From the NCBI RefSeq assembly GCF_001310815.1, contig NZ_BAZK01000012.1:1-64000 (forward strand): DNA of 64,000 nt. Reading direction: 5' to 3'. Below, one piece after another: positions 20,118 through 28,790 of the stretch (positions are counted from its first letter, which is position 1; each line of letters opens with the position of its first letter). The stretch comes from Pseudovibrio denitrificans JCM 12308 (GTDB taxonomy: Bacteria; Pseudomonadota; Alphaproteobacteria; Rhizobiales; Stappiaceae). A program made the position numbers and the translations under genes. The notes under the pieces are model-generated. The model did no database searches. It had not been told where the DNA came from and was given only the letters and a program-made list of their open reading frames with translations.

Positions 20118-21121
20118 GCAGCCTGCACCATCCAGCTCGCCTTGAACTCACGAACCTGACCAAGTCATGGGGCGATACAACGGCAGTCAACAACGTGAAC
20201 CTGTCGGTGGAAGGTGGAAGCTTTACAGTTCTTTTGGGGCCCAGTGGATGCGGCAAGTCCACGACATTGCGCTTGATTGCCGGGTTGGAAGAGGCGACTT
20301 CCGGGCAAATCATTATTGGCGGGAGAGATGTGACTTATCACTCTCCCGCCCAGCGCGACATTTCCATGGTGTTCCAGAACTACGCACTTTTTCCGCACAT
20401 CTCTGTTGCTGAGAACATTCTGTTTGGCCTGAGGGTGCGCAAGGTTGGCAGAGCGGAGCGGGATGAACGGCTTAAGAATGCAGCTGATCTTCTCGGTATC
20501 TCTCAATTGCTGGACCGGAAACCATCGCAATTGTCCGGTGGACAGCAGCAGCGTGTGGCTCTTGGGCGAGCCATCGTTTCACAAAAGCCTGTTTGCCTAA
20601 TGGATGAGCCGCTGTCTAACCTTGACGCCAAGCTTCGTCAGGAGATGCGTGTTGAGCTGCGTGCCCTGCAGCAGCAACTTGGCCTGACAATGGTTTACGT
20701 AACCCATGACCAGACCGAGGCCATCACCATGGCAGATCAGGTGGTGCTGATGAACAAGGGTGAAGTTGAGCAGGTCGCAACACCGAAGGTGATTTATGAG
20801 CGGCCAGCCAGCGTGTTCACAGCACGCTTTATCGGAACACCGCCCATGAACATCGTTGAGCTGGATAAGGTTCGTACGGTGACGCCAGAGACTGCCCAGT
20901 CCTTGTTGCCTGAAGCGCCAGAAGGTTGCCTGCTGGGTCTGCGCCCAGAGGACATCAGATTAACTGGTGAAAACGGTATTCCGGCTCAGGTTGAGAGCCT
21001 TGAATACATGGGAGCGGATACGCTGGCGAATTGCTCAGTCGGCGGTGAAAAGCTGCTTGTGCGCGTGAAGGGCAGCACTGAGTTAAAACCGGGCCAGAAT
21101 ATTGGAATTGGCCTGGGATGA
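20114..21121 (+). CDS. ABC transporter ATP-binding protein, UgpC/MalK-like
   Basis: This is the ATPase of a carbohydrate ABC importer. Walker A GPSGCGKSTT, signature LSGGQQQRVALGRA and Walker B VCLMDEPLSNLDAKLR are followed by the H-loop VTHDQTEA and a C-terminal TOBE-type regulatory domain (LGLRPEDIRLTGE). Length is 335 aa. It comes first in the transport genes, four bases overlapping the regulator. The single ATPase would serve both permeases downstream. Confidence 0.93.
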   Translation: MSSLHHPARLELTNLTKSWGDTTAVNNVNLSVEGGSFTVLLGPSGCGKSTTLRLIAGLEEATSGQIIIGGRDVTYHSPAQRDISMVFQNYALFPHISVAENILFGLRVRKVGRAERDERLKNAADLLGISQLLDRKPSQLSGGQQQRVALGRAIVSQKPVCLMDEPLSNLDAKLRQEMRVELRALQQQLGLTMVYVTHDQTEAITMADQVVLMNKGEVEQVATPKVIYERPASVFTARFIGTPPMNIVELDKVRTVTPETAQSLLPEAPEGCLLGLRPEDIRLTGENGIPAQVESLEYMGADTLANCSVGGEKLLVRVKGSTELKPGQNIGIGLG

Positions 21122-21170
21122 AGAAATTCCTGCAAGTTTTCAGAGAGATACCGGCAAGCGCCGGGAAGAA

Positions 21171-21207
21171 TTCAAGCCGGTCGAGGTGCAATTCGAGCCG
21201 GCTTGAA
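21171..21207 (+). promoter_or_regulatory. intergenic hairpin upstream of the substrate-binding protein gene
   Basis: TTCAAGCCGG (21171-21180) and CCGGCTTGAA (21198-21207) form a perfect 10-bp stem with a 17-base loop. No T run follows, so it is more likely an mRNA-stability or processing element than a terminator. Confidence 0.6.
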
Positions 21208-21267
21208 AAACGCGCATCAGCGCATTGGAGTGCCCCAAAAACTAGGGCAATTTGAGGATATAAACCT

Positions 21268-22557
21268 ATGAAATCCATTTTCAAGTCTTTAGGTCTGGCA
21301 GCTTCTGCCGCTGCTCTATCCCTTGGTACTGCGATCAGCGCTCATGCGGTTGATCTGCAATTTTATTTCCCTGTAGCTGTTGGCGGTAAAGCCGCTCAAA
21401 CCATTGAAGAGCTGACTGCAGAGTACGCAGCAGCAAATCCTGATGTGAACATTGATGCGGTTTATGCCGGCTCCTATCAGGACACGGTTTCCAAAGCGCT
21501 GACTGCTGCACGTGGCGGCAACCCTCCGCAGCTCTCTGTAATCCTGTCAGTCGACATGTTCACCCTGATCGATGAAGACGTCATCATTGCATTTGACGAG
21601 ATCGCCAACACCGAAGAAGACAAGAAGTGGCTGAACAGCTTCTATCCTGCCTTCATGGAGAATTCTCAGACTGGTGGTAAAACCTACGGTATTCCTTTCC
21701 AGCGCTCCACGCCAGTTCTGTATTGGAACAAGGAAGCATTCAAGGCTGCTGGTCTGGATCCAGAAAAAGCACCTGCAACATGGGAAGAAATGGTTTCCAT
21801 GGGCCAGAAGCTCGTCAAGAAAGATGCATCTGGCAACGTGGCCCAGTGGGGCGTGCGTATTCCGTCTTCAGGCTTCCCATACTGGTTGTTCCAGGGGCTA
21901 ACCACCGAGAACGACGTTATTTTGGCGAACTCTGACGGCAACAAGACCAACTTTGACGATCCGAAGGTAGTTGAAGCACTTCAGTACCTTGTCGATCTCT
22001 CCGCCAAACATGGTGTAATGGCTCCGGGTATCATTGAATGGGGCGCAACTCCGAAGGCCTTCTTCGAAGGCAACACCGCGATGATGTGGACCTCCACTGG
22101 CAACCTGACCAACGTGCGTAACAACGCTCCGTTCGACTTCGGCGTTGCTATGCTGCCAGCAAACAAGCGTCGTGGAGCACCTACCGGTGGCGGTAACTTC
22201 TACATCTTCAAAGACTCCAGCGATGAGCAGAAAAAAGCCTCTGTAGACTTCGTGAAGTGGATCACCGCTCCAAAGCAAGCTGCGAAGTGGTCTATGGCAA
22301 CTGGTTATGTTGCTCCATCTCCAGCTGCCTGGGAAACCGATGAGATGAAGGCTTATGCTGCTGACTTCCCACCGGCACTGGTTGCTCGTGAGCAACTGAA
22401 GCATGCGGTTGCTGAGCTTTCCACCTACCAGAACCAGCGCGTAACCCGCGTGTTCAACGACGCTCTGCATGCTGCAATCACCGGCAAGAAAACACCGGAA
22501 GAAGCTCTGAAGGGTGCACAGGCTGAAGCGGACCGTATTCTTTCTGAATATCGCTAA
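21268..22557 (+). CDS. extracellular solute-binding protein, UgpB-like
   Basis: A Sec signal peptide of about 27 residues ends in ISAHA. The mature family-1 binding protein has the UgpB-like FQRSTPVLYWNKEAFKAAGLDPEKAPATWEEM block and a TGGGNFYIFK segment. The 429 residues fit the family. It captures substrate in the periplasm for the downstream permeases. UgpB binds sn-glycerol 3-phosphate; the GlpR-like regulator and nearby glycerophosphodiesterase make that the leading guess, but binding residues were not verified. Confidence 0.88.
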   Translation: MKSIFKSLGLAASAAALSLGTAISAHAVDLQFYFPVAVGGKAAQTIEELTAEYAAANPDVNIDAVYAGSYQDTVSKALTAARGGNPPQLSVILSVDMFTLIDEDVIIAFDEIANTEEDKKWLNSFYPAFMENSQTGGKTYGIPFQRSTPVLYWNKEAFKAAGLDPEKAPATWEEMVSMGQKLVKKDASGNVAQWGVRIPSSGFPYWLFQGLTTENDVILANSDGNKTNFDDPKVVEALQYLVDLSAKHGVMAPGIIEWGATPKAFFEGNTAMMWTSTGNLTNVRNNAPFDFGVAMLPANKRRGAPTGGGNFYIFKDSSDEQKKASVDFVKWITAPKQAAKWSMATGYVAPSPAAWETDEMKAYAADFPPALVAREQLKHAVAELSTYQNQRVTRVFNDALHAAITGKKTPEEALKGAQAEADRILSEYR

Positions 22558-22580
22558 GCTCTTTCGATTTCACGTGAACC

Positions 22581-22609
22581 AGCGAGGCGCAGCTGTTTTG
22601 TGCCTCGCT
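22581..22609 (+). promoter_or_regulatory. intergenic hairpin after the UgpB-like gene
   Basis: AGCGAGGC (22581-22588) and GCCTCGCT (22602-22609) form an 8-bp GC-rich stem with a 13-base loop, 24 bases past the binding-protein stop and before the first permease gene. It may stabilise the upstream mRNA or cause partial termination. Confidence 0.6.
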
Positions 22610-22634
22610 CCAGCATTTTCCAAGAGGTTGCCAG

Positions 22635-23513
22635 ATGACCAGACGTATGCAGTGGATTTACGCGTGGCTGTTGCTCACTCCAGCAATGGTTATGTTGTTC
22701 GCGTTTACCCACTTCCCGGCCATCACCACCATCATCAATAGCTTCTTCTCCACTCCACGTGGGCGCAGGCCAGCCAAGTTCGTCGGATTGCGGAACTATG
22801 AAGAGCTGATGGCGGACCCAATCTTCTGGAAAGTACTGGTCAATAACCTTTGGTATGCGATGGCAACCATTCCCGCATCCATTGGTATCTCTCTGCTTAT
22901 GGCTATCTGGGTGAATGACAAGCTTAAGGGGCGCAGCCTTGTGCGCATGTCATTCTTTGCACCAACGGTGTTGCCGTTGATTGCAGTGGCGAACATCTGG
23001 CTGTTCTTCTACACGCCGGGCTTTGGCCTGATCGATCAGATCCGAATGGGCGTCTTTGGGCTTCCGGAAAACTCGTGGCTGGGCCAGCAGGAAACCGTGC
23101 TGATCTGCATGATGGTGGTGACCATCTGGAAGGAAGCCGGGTTCTTCATGATCTTCTATCTCGCAGCGCTGCAAGCCATTCCGCCTTCCTATAAAGAGGC
23201 CGCTGATATTGAAGGGGCAAGTCGCTGGACGTTCTTCTGGAAGATCACATGGCCACTGCTTATGCCAACAACTTTGTTCGTATCTATCAACGCTGTTATT
23301 AACTCCTTCAGATTGGTGGATCACATCTTCACCATGACGGGCGGCGGGCCAGATAACGCCTCGTCTTTGCTGCTCTTTTACATCTACGAGGTGGCCTTCA
23401 AATACTGGCAAACCTCTTACGCCGCCACGCTGACCGTCGTGATGCTGGCTCTTCTCTCGATCATCGCGATCGGCCAATTCTTCTTCATGGATCGTCGGGT
23501 GCATTACAGATGA
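22635..23513 (+). CDS. carbohydrate ABC transporter permease, UgpA/MalF-like
   Basis: This integral inner-membrane permease has about six membrane segments. The EAA loop that contacts the ATPase is visible as YKEAADIEGASRWTFFWKITWPLL. Length is 292 aa. The stop overlaps the second permease start by four bases (ATGA). It forms the channel with the next gene and is powered by the UgpC-like ATPase. Confidence 0.92.
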   Translation: MTRRMQWIYAWLLLTPAMVMLFAFTHFPAITTIINSFFSTPRGRRPAKFVGLRNYEELMADPIFWKVLVNNLWYAMATIPASIGISLLMAIWVNDKLKGRSLVRMSFFAPTVLPLIAVANIWLFFYTPGFGLIDQIRMGVFGLPENSWLGQQETVLICMMVVTIWKEAGFFMIFYLAALQAIPPSYKEAADIEGASRWTFFWKITWPLLMPTTLFVSINAVINSFRLVDHIFTMTGGGPDNASSLLLFYIYEVAFKYWQTSYAATLTVVMLALLSIIAIGQFFFMDRRVHYR

Positions 23514-24367
23514 GTGACTTATCTCTTTCCAAAACAGTTGAAGCTGCTCCTCCGCGCCAGTTCGATTTTGACCGTGCGCTCAACACGTTCGGCGCCTGGA
23601 CGCTCGCGATCCTGTGGGCCTTGCCTTTGCTTTACGCGATATGGACGGCGTTTCACCCAGCGGCTTATGAGGCCAACTTTGAGCTGTTTGCTCCGCTTAC
23701 TCTAGAGAACTTCACCAAGGCGTGGTCAGCAGCACCGTTTGCTCAGTACTTCCTGAACACGACGATGCTGGTGACGCTCATTCTGGTTGCTCAGTTTGTA
23801 CTCTGTACTTTGGCAGCCTATGCCTTTGCTCGCTTTGAGTTTCCAGGATCCAACATCCTGTTCACACTTGTGCTTTTACAGCTGCTGGTGATGCCAGACA
23901 TTCTGATCGTCGAGAACTACAAGATGATCCGAAACCTTGGCCTGATAGACACTATTGTAGCGATCGGCCTGCCGTATATGGCATCCGGCTTTGGAATTTT
24001 CCTTCTGCGGCAGACGTTTAAGACCATTCCTCGCGAGTTGGACGAAGCGGCACGGGTTGAGGGCGCTGGTCCACTACTGGTTCTTTGGAAGGTATATGTG
24101 CCGCTGGCAATCCCGACCTACCTTGCTTACGGGCTTGTTTCTGTCAGCCACCACTGGAACAATTTCCTATGGCCGCTGATCATCACGAACTCCGTTGAGA
24201 CGCGGCCAGTGACTGTTGGGCTCTCAATATTTGCAGCAGTGGATGGTGGTGTGGAATGGAGCGTGATCAATGCAGCAACGCTGATGACGTCTGGCCCGCT
24301 ACTCATCGCTTTCCTGCTGTTTCAAAGACAATTTGTGCAGAGCTTTATGCGTGCGGGGATTAAGTAG
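23510..24367 (+). CDS. carbohydrate ABC transporter permease, UgpE/MalG-like
   Basis: This is the second membrane subunit of the importer, with about six membrane segments and the EAA loop as LDEAARVEGAGPLLVLWKVYVPLA. Length is 285 aa, normal for the family. It is the last gene of the operon; no clear terminator follows. Confidence 0.92.
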   Translation: MSDLSLSKTVEAAPPRQFDFDRALNTFGAWTLAILWALPLLYAIWTAFHPAAYEANFELFAPLTLENFTKAWSAAPFAQYFLNTTMLVTLILVAQFVLCTLAAYAFARFEFPGSNILFTLVLLQLLVMPDILIVENYKMIRNLGLIDTIVAIGLPYMASGFGIFLLRQTFKTIPRELDEAARVEGAGPLLVLWKVYVPLAIPTYLAYGLVSVSHHWNNFLWPLIITNSVETRPVTVGLSIFAAVDGGVEWSVINAATLMTSGPLLIAFLLFQRQFVQSFMRAGIK

Positions 24368-24450
24368 GGAATTAGTAATTCCTACCCTTCAAATTTGATT
24401 GAAATAGGTGACCTTTGAGGAGGTTCACGACAGTTTTTTGAGGGGAATAG

Positions 24451-24648
24451 ATGAGACTTGTCGCGATTACAGCCAGTATTCTTGCAGTATTTCTCGGAAT
24501 ATCCGGATGCGCCGTGGTTTCAGTAGGTGGCGCTGCCGTGTCTGTTGCATCGACAGCAGTCACAACAACTGCGAAGGTTGGGACAAGTGTCGTAGGAGGA
24601 GCGGTTGATCTTGCTATTCCCGACGATAACGAAGATGACGATGAATAG
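24451..24648 (+). CDS. small lipoprotein of unknown function
   Basis: This is a 65-residue protein with a lipoprotein signal: a basic Met-Arg start, a hydrophobic stretch, and the lipobox ISGC with Cys at residue 20. The mature part is rich in Val, Ala, Thr and Gly and ends in an acidic tail (PDDNEDDDE). A GAGG-type site precedes the ATG. It is likely anchored to the outer or inner membrane; no function can be proposed. It lies between the ABC operon and a convergent small exported protein gene. Confidence 0.65.
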   Translation: MRLVAITASILAVFLGISGCAVVSVGGAAVSVASTAVTTTAKVGTSVVGGAVDLAIPDDNEDDDE

Positions 24649-24684
24649 TCCTATTACTTCAATAGGATAGATTGTTATTGAAGA

Positions 24685-25083
24685 TTATTCTACGGTAACG
24701 GTCTGATTACTCGCCAGAACCACGCCGATCGCGCGGTGTAGCTCGTTCATCTGGTCTTCATCCAGAACTTCCACAAGCTCATCGCGCGTTTCTGCATCCA
24801 GTTGTTCGAGAGTAAACTGCTCAGCCGGAAGCTCGACCAGAGGTTCTGCACTTGCGGAAACCGGCAGAATTGCGCCATCCAGGCGCTCCGCTTTGACGCG
24901 AGCATCTTCCAAAATGACGTGCACAAGGCCACGGCGGTCATCCGGAAGATTAACCTCAGCAACAATCGCGTTGACTGTATCGCGGTCTCCCAGCAGCAAG
25001 ACTGGGGGCTTAGACGTCGCAGAATTGGTCATGGACAGGGCAGTGAGCAACGCGCCCAAAAGCACTACTAGAAAATACGGCAT
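24685..25083 (-). CDS. small exported protein of unknown function
   Basis: The 132-residue product starts with a probable signal peptide (hydrophobic FLVVLLGALLTALSM, cleavage possible near NSATS). The mature part is acidic, with a Glu/Leu-rich C-terminal half (QFTLEQLDAETRDELVEVLDED) likely to be helical. I do not recognise the family. It is 26 bases downstream of the membrane glycerophosphodiesterase gene on the same strand and probably cotranscribed with it. Confidence 0.6.
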   Translation of the reverse strand: MPYFLVVLLGALLTALSMTNSATSKPPVLLLGDRDTVNAIVAEVNLPDDRRGLVHVILEDARVKAERLDGAILPVSASAEPLVELPAEQFTLEQLDAETRDELVEVLDEDQMNELHRAIGVVLASNQTVTVE

Positions 25084-25108
25084 ATACTAGATTCTTACGG
25101 TCGAAACG

Positions 25109-26959
25109 TTAGTTCAAGCTCAGGTTATACAAGACAGAAGTATGAAGTAATAACCGCTCGAACTGGTTCATTTCTTTATATTCTTCCAATGTCTTACGCG
25201 CTAGTGCAGGATCATCCGTGATAATTCCATCTACGCCCATGGAGATGTAGCGTAACATGGTAGACGGATTGTTAACCGTCCAAACAAAAACCTGCTTATC
25301 GGTCTCTTGTGTTCTTCTTATGAAGTTCAAAGAGGCGGAAGCGGAGGAGACGGCTACGAAGTTTCCTTTGAGTTCGGAGAAATTGCCGATAGATGTGGCG
25401 GTAAGAAGGCCGATGTTCCAGTTTGGCTCAATTTTTCGCATTCTGGTGAGGGCTGGGCGGTCTAACGACATGATTGCTATGTCGTTTTCCATGTTTGCTT
25501 CTGTGACGATGCGCGCGACCTCGTTTTCGAGGTTTTCGTTGCGGCTGCGGGGATAATATTTGAGTTCAATGAGGAGAGTTGCCTTTCCCTTCACGAGCTC
25601 AAGAGCCTCACGGAGCGTTGGAACGCGCTCGCCCTGGAACTCCATATCGAACCATCCGCCCACATCGAGTGACTGGATTTCCTCCAGTGTTAGATCCCAG
25701 GGGCTGGCTGGGTTGCTGATCAGGCGCATGAAGTCGCTGTCGTGAGCGATGACCACGGAGCCGTCTGCAGTTTCCTGAACATCAACCTCAATCCAGTCAG
25801 CTTTGTCTTCCAGCGCTCGCTCAATGGCCGCAATGGTGTTTTCCGGCGCGTGAGAGGAAGCGCCACGATGGGCGATGATCAGGACATCCTTCTGCGGCAG
25901 GTCAGCGGAGACCCAGTAGGTTCCCGTCAACACCACAATGGTTCCGACAACACCAATCAGGGCAGCAAGGCGCAGAGGCGTCAGTGGGTTAGCCCATTTG
26001 CTCTCTAGCTTTGGTGTGTGCGGAACCTCAGAGAACGTGTGTCCTTTTCCATCAGCCACAAACAAAGCTGCCTTGAAAAGCAACGCCATAGTGCCAGACA
26101 TCACGCCGCTGATCAGCGTATTTCCGACGAACAGGAGCACGACGAGGCTGCCCAAGATTGCCGCTAATGTCTCAGGGGAGCTCTCGCCAAAAGAAATGGC
26201 GTAGGAACCGATTAGTTCCAGCGAAATCAGGAAGAAGGCATGGATTAAGATATCCAGCAGCAACCAAAGAGAAACTGCACCTGCAAAGACCGGGCGAAGG
26301 CCACGTGAAAGGAAGCGAGCTCGTGCAAAAGCAGAGCCGACAGGATGATCTCTCAACACCACCAGAGGCAAAGACAAGCCCCAGACGAGGATTGCATAGA
26401 GTGGCATAACTATAACCAGTGCTACGCCAATTCCTATGAAGAAGGCAGCCATCCAGAACTCAACGGGTTGAAACTGGAGGTAATAGTTGATGTCGTGCTC
26501 TTGCAGAAAGATCAGCACGCTCAAGGCGATAATGGCCAGTCCGGGAACCATGGCCATCACCAATCGTTGTGTCAGCCGCCATGTAAACATGCCGAGACGC
26601 GGGAACATGCTGAGTGTTGAGAACAGAGCATAACGTGCAGCTGGGAACGCGCTTTCCTGCCTATCTAACACTGCCAGCATGGCCACCTGCTCCAGCAGGG
26701 CCATAGCAATGAAGACCACAACAAAGACGAAGGCGCCGAACAGACCTATGGGGGACAGGAAGAAGGAAGCGATTTCAAAGTCAGCCAGAACCGCGTTACC
26801 TGACAGGCCGATAACGAAGTTACCGAGACCAGCGACGATGGGTGTGATTGCAACCGCGCCGATGAAAACGAAGGCGTAGTGGACCAGTAGCAAACGGAAC
26901 GCGTTTGCTTTCCAACCATGGAGTATCAATTGTGCAAGCGTGTGTAATCGCGCCGCCAT
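25109..26959 (-). CDS. membrane-bound glycerophosphodiester phosphodiesterase
   Basis: The N-terminal 340 residues are a multi-span membrane domain of the GDPD-membrane type. After it, a complete GDPD catalytic barrel has the signature HRGASSHAPENT, the metal-binding EVDVQETADGSVVIAHD, and later IELKYYPRS and FVWTVNN. It should hydrolyse glycerophosphodiesters to glycerol 3-phosphate and an alcohol at the membrane; the side on which the barrel faces is not certain. Length is 616 aa. The position 0.7 kb from a UgpCBAE-like importer, although convergent with it, suggests a shared phospholipid-scavenging role. Confidence 0.9.
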   Translation of the reverse strand: MAARLHTLAQLILHGWKANAFRLLLVHYAFVFIGAVAITPIVAGLGNFVIGLSGNAVLADFEIASFFLSPIGLFGAFVFVVVFIAMALLEQVAMLAVLDRQESAFPAARYALFSTLSMFPRLGMFTWRLTQRLVMAMVPGLAIIALSVLIFLQEHDINYYLQFQPVEFWMAAFFIGIGVALVIVMPLYAILVWGLSLPLVVLRDHPVGSAFARARFLSRGLRPVFAGAVSLWLLLDILIHAFFLISLELIGSYAISFGESSPETLAAILGSLVVLLFVGNTLISGVMSGTMALLFKAALFVADGKGHTFSEVPHTPKLESKWANPLTPLRLAALIGVVGTIVVLTGTYWVSADLPQKDVLIIAHRGASSHAPENTIAAIERALEDKADWIEVDVQETADGSVVIAHDSDFMRLISNPASPWDLTLEEIQSLDVGGWFDMEFQGERVPTLREALELVKGKATLLIELKYYPRSRNENLENEVARIVTEANMENDIAIMSLDRPALTRMRKIEPNWNIGLLTATSIGNFSELKGNFVAVSSASASLNFIRRTQETDKQVFVWTVNNPSTMLRYISMGVDGIITDDPALARKTLEEYKEMNQFERLLLHTSVLYNLSLN

Positions 26960-27208
26960 AGCCTGTTCTTATCGTTGTTGGTGCAGACAGACTGACTGAT
27001 TAATGCCAATTTCCTGAAATGTACCTGAAGAAGGTTCCGTAAGAGCGTATGGCTGAAGCGAAGTCAAGATATGCCAAACAAACGGTAACAACTGAGCAGG
27101 GGATTCGCGTATTTTCCCGATATTATCCCATTTATTTATGCGAATGATTTGCAACTGCAAAAGTGCGGAAAAGCTTTTAATGACAATAAGTTGCAACTAA
27201 AACTCATA

Positions 27209-27225
27209 TTTAGAAAAAGTCTAAA
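27209..27225 (+). promoter_or_regulatory. candidate Irr box (iron control element)
   Basis: TTTAGAAAAAGTCTAAA matches the alphaproteobacterial Irr-binding consensus TTTAGAA-N3-TTCTAAA at 13 of 14 specified positions. It lies 168 bases upstream of the imelysin start. The match is seen; that Irr binds is inferred. Confidence 0.65.
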
Positions 27226-27250
27226 CTACTGAAAGTGCTTGTTTTTAAAC

Positions 27251-27279
27251 TTGACAACAAAAGTCAGGAATATGAAATA
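27251..27279 (+). promoter_or_regulatory. candidate promoter overlapping a RirA-type TGA-N9-TCA motif
   Basis: TTGACA at 27251-27256 is followed 17 bases later by GAAATA (27274-27279), a weak -10. TGA (27252-27254), nine bases and TCA (27264-27266) match the minimal RirA iron-responsive operator pattern. That pattern is short and could occur by chance. Confidence 0.35.
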
Positions 27280-27392
27280 GCCGCAGTTTCTCGCGCTTTA
27301 GAGCGTGAATACGTTTGCTAACTGAATTCGTGCAGCCTGGATTTTCCATGCTTAGCGTGAGGCGAGTTCACTGCACATTTAAGGGGATTACA

Positions 27393-28661
27393 ATGAGCTT
27401 TATCCGTGGCGCTTTGCTCGGCACTGTAGCACTCGGCAGCCTTTCCACCGTTGCTGTCGCTGCAACTCCTTCTGACGTTCTTGCAACCTACGGCGACATC
27501 GCCCAGGCAGCGTTCGAAGACTCTCTGACAACTGCAAAAACTCTGCAGGTCGCTATCGACAAGCTTGTCGCAGAGCCAACCGAAGACAATCTGAAGGCAG
27601 CACGCCGCGCATGGATTGCAGCTCGTAACCCATACCAGCAGACCGAAGTTTACCGTTTTGGTAACGCGATCGTTGATGACTGGGAAGGCAAGGTCAACGC
27701 ATGGCCGCTGGACGAAGGTCTGATCGACTACGTTGATGGCGCTTACGGCAATGAGTCCGAAGAGAACCCATACTACGCTGCAAACATCATCGCGAACGCG
27801 AAAGTGACTGTTGCTGGCGAAGAAATCGACGCAACCGAAATCACTCCTGCTCTGCTTGCTGATCAGCTTCAGGAAGCTGGTGAAGTGGAAGCAAATGTTG
27901 CGACCGGTTACCACGCAATTGAGTTCCTGCTGTGGGGACAAGATTTGAACGGAACGGGGAAAGGTGCTGGCAACCGTCCTGCTTCTGACTTCGACACTGC
28001 AAACTGCACTGGCGGCAACTGTGAGCGCCGCGTACAGTATCTTCAGGCAGCAACCACGCTACTTATCACCGATCTGGAAGAGATGGTGGCAGCATGGCAG
28101 GCCGACGGCGCAGCACGTAAAGATCTGGCTGACAAAGGCGAAGCTGCAGGCATCGCAACCATCCTGACCGGCATGGGTTCCCTGTCTTACGGCGAACTGG
28201 CTGGTGAGCGCATGAAGCTCGGCCTGATGCTGAACGACCCTGAAGAAGAGCATGATTGCTTCTCTGACAACACCCACATGTCTCATTACAACGACGTGGT
28301 TGGCATCAACAACGTATTCCAGGGCAAGTACACCCGCGTTGATGGCACTGTTGTTGAAGGCGCTTCCCTTAAGGACCTGCTGGCAAAGGCAGATTCCGCT
28401 GTTTCCGCTGAGCTGGAAGGCAAGCTGAACGCATCTCTGGGTGCATTCACTGCTCTGAAAACCCGCGCAGAAACCACTGAAGCTTATGACCAGATGATCG
28501 GTGAAGGTAACACCGAAGGTAACGCTGTTGTTCAGGCAGCAGTCGACAGCCTGGTTGACCAGACCTCTTCCATCGAACGCGCAGTTAAGGTTCTGAAGCT
28601 GGAACAGATTGCATTCGAAGGCTCCGACAGCCTCGACAATCCTTCTGCAGTATTCGAATAA
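27393..28661 (+). CDS. imelysin family protein (peptidase M75 / iron-regulated)
   Basis: A signal peptide (MSFIRGALLGTVALGSLSTVAVAA) sends this protein to the periplasm. The imelysin domain holds the conserved GxHxxE motif as GYHAIEFLLWGQD, plus a PLDEGLIDYVDG segment. ATG 27393 is chosen because AAGGGG precedes it and the longer frame adds no signal-like sequence. Family members are iron-regulated and tied to iron handling; protease activity is doubtful. It heads an operon with a di-haem oxidoreductase, a second imelysin and a DUF1513 protein, behind an Irr-like box. Length is 422 aa. Confidence 0.93.
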   Translation: MSFIRGALLGTVALGSLSTVAVAATPSDVLATYGDIAQAAFEDSLTTAKTLQVAIDKLVAEPTEDNLKAARRAWIAARNPYQQTEVYRFGNAIVDDWEGKVNAWPLDEGLIDYVDGAYGNESEENPYYAANIIANAKVTVAGEEIDATEITPALLADQLQEAGEVEANVATGYHAIEFLLWGQDLNGTGKGAGNRPASDFDTANCTGGNCERRVQYLQAATTLLITDLEEMVAAWQADGAARKDLADKGEAAGIATILTGMGSLSYGELAGERMKLGLMLNDPEEEHDCFSDNTHMSHYNDVVGINNVFQGKYTRVDGTVVEGASLKDLLAKADSAVSAELEGKLNASLGAFTALKTRAETTEAYDQMIGEGNTEGNAVVQAAVDSLVDQTSSIERAVKVLKLEQIAFEGSDSLDNPSAVFE

Positions 28662-28669
28662 GAAATCCG

Positions 28670-28697
28670 GTCCCGCATGAGGCATCTCATGCGGGAC
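28670..28697 (+). promoter_or_regulatory. strong intergenic hairpin between the imelysin and di-haem genes
   Basis: GTCCCGCATGAG and CTCATGCGGGAC form a perfect 12-bp stem with a 4-base loop (GCAT), 8 bases past the imelysin stop, followed by TTATTCCCTTTG. It could act as a partial terminator or stabilise the first gene's mRNA. Confidence 0.7.
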
Positions 28698-28790
28698 TTA
28701 TTCCCTTTGAGCCTTCTTTTGCGTTGAAATGTGCGTTGGTTTGCGTGAATTAGCGTTTTTGCGAAGGCCTATGTAATACAGGCACCCGTT

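Larger units (their letters stand above)
26960..27392. other. regulatory intergenic region upstream of the imelysin operon
   Basis: These 433 bases separate the divergent glycerophosphodiesterase and imelysin genes. They hold an Irr-like palindrome (27209-27225) and a TGA-N9-TCA element (27252-27266) overlapping a TTGACA hexamer. The rest is AT-rich without a credible gene; a 75-codon minus-strand frame at 26969-27196 was rejected. Confidence 0.6.

Noticed and set aside
26969-27196. A 75-codon minus-strand frame upstream of the imelysin operon
   Set aside because: It has no ribosome site, lies in AT-rich regulatory DNA, and has no signal or domain.
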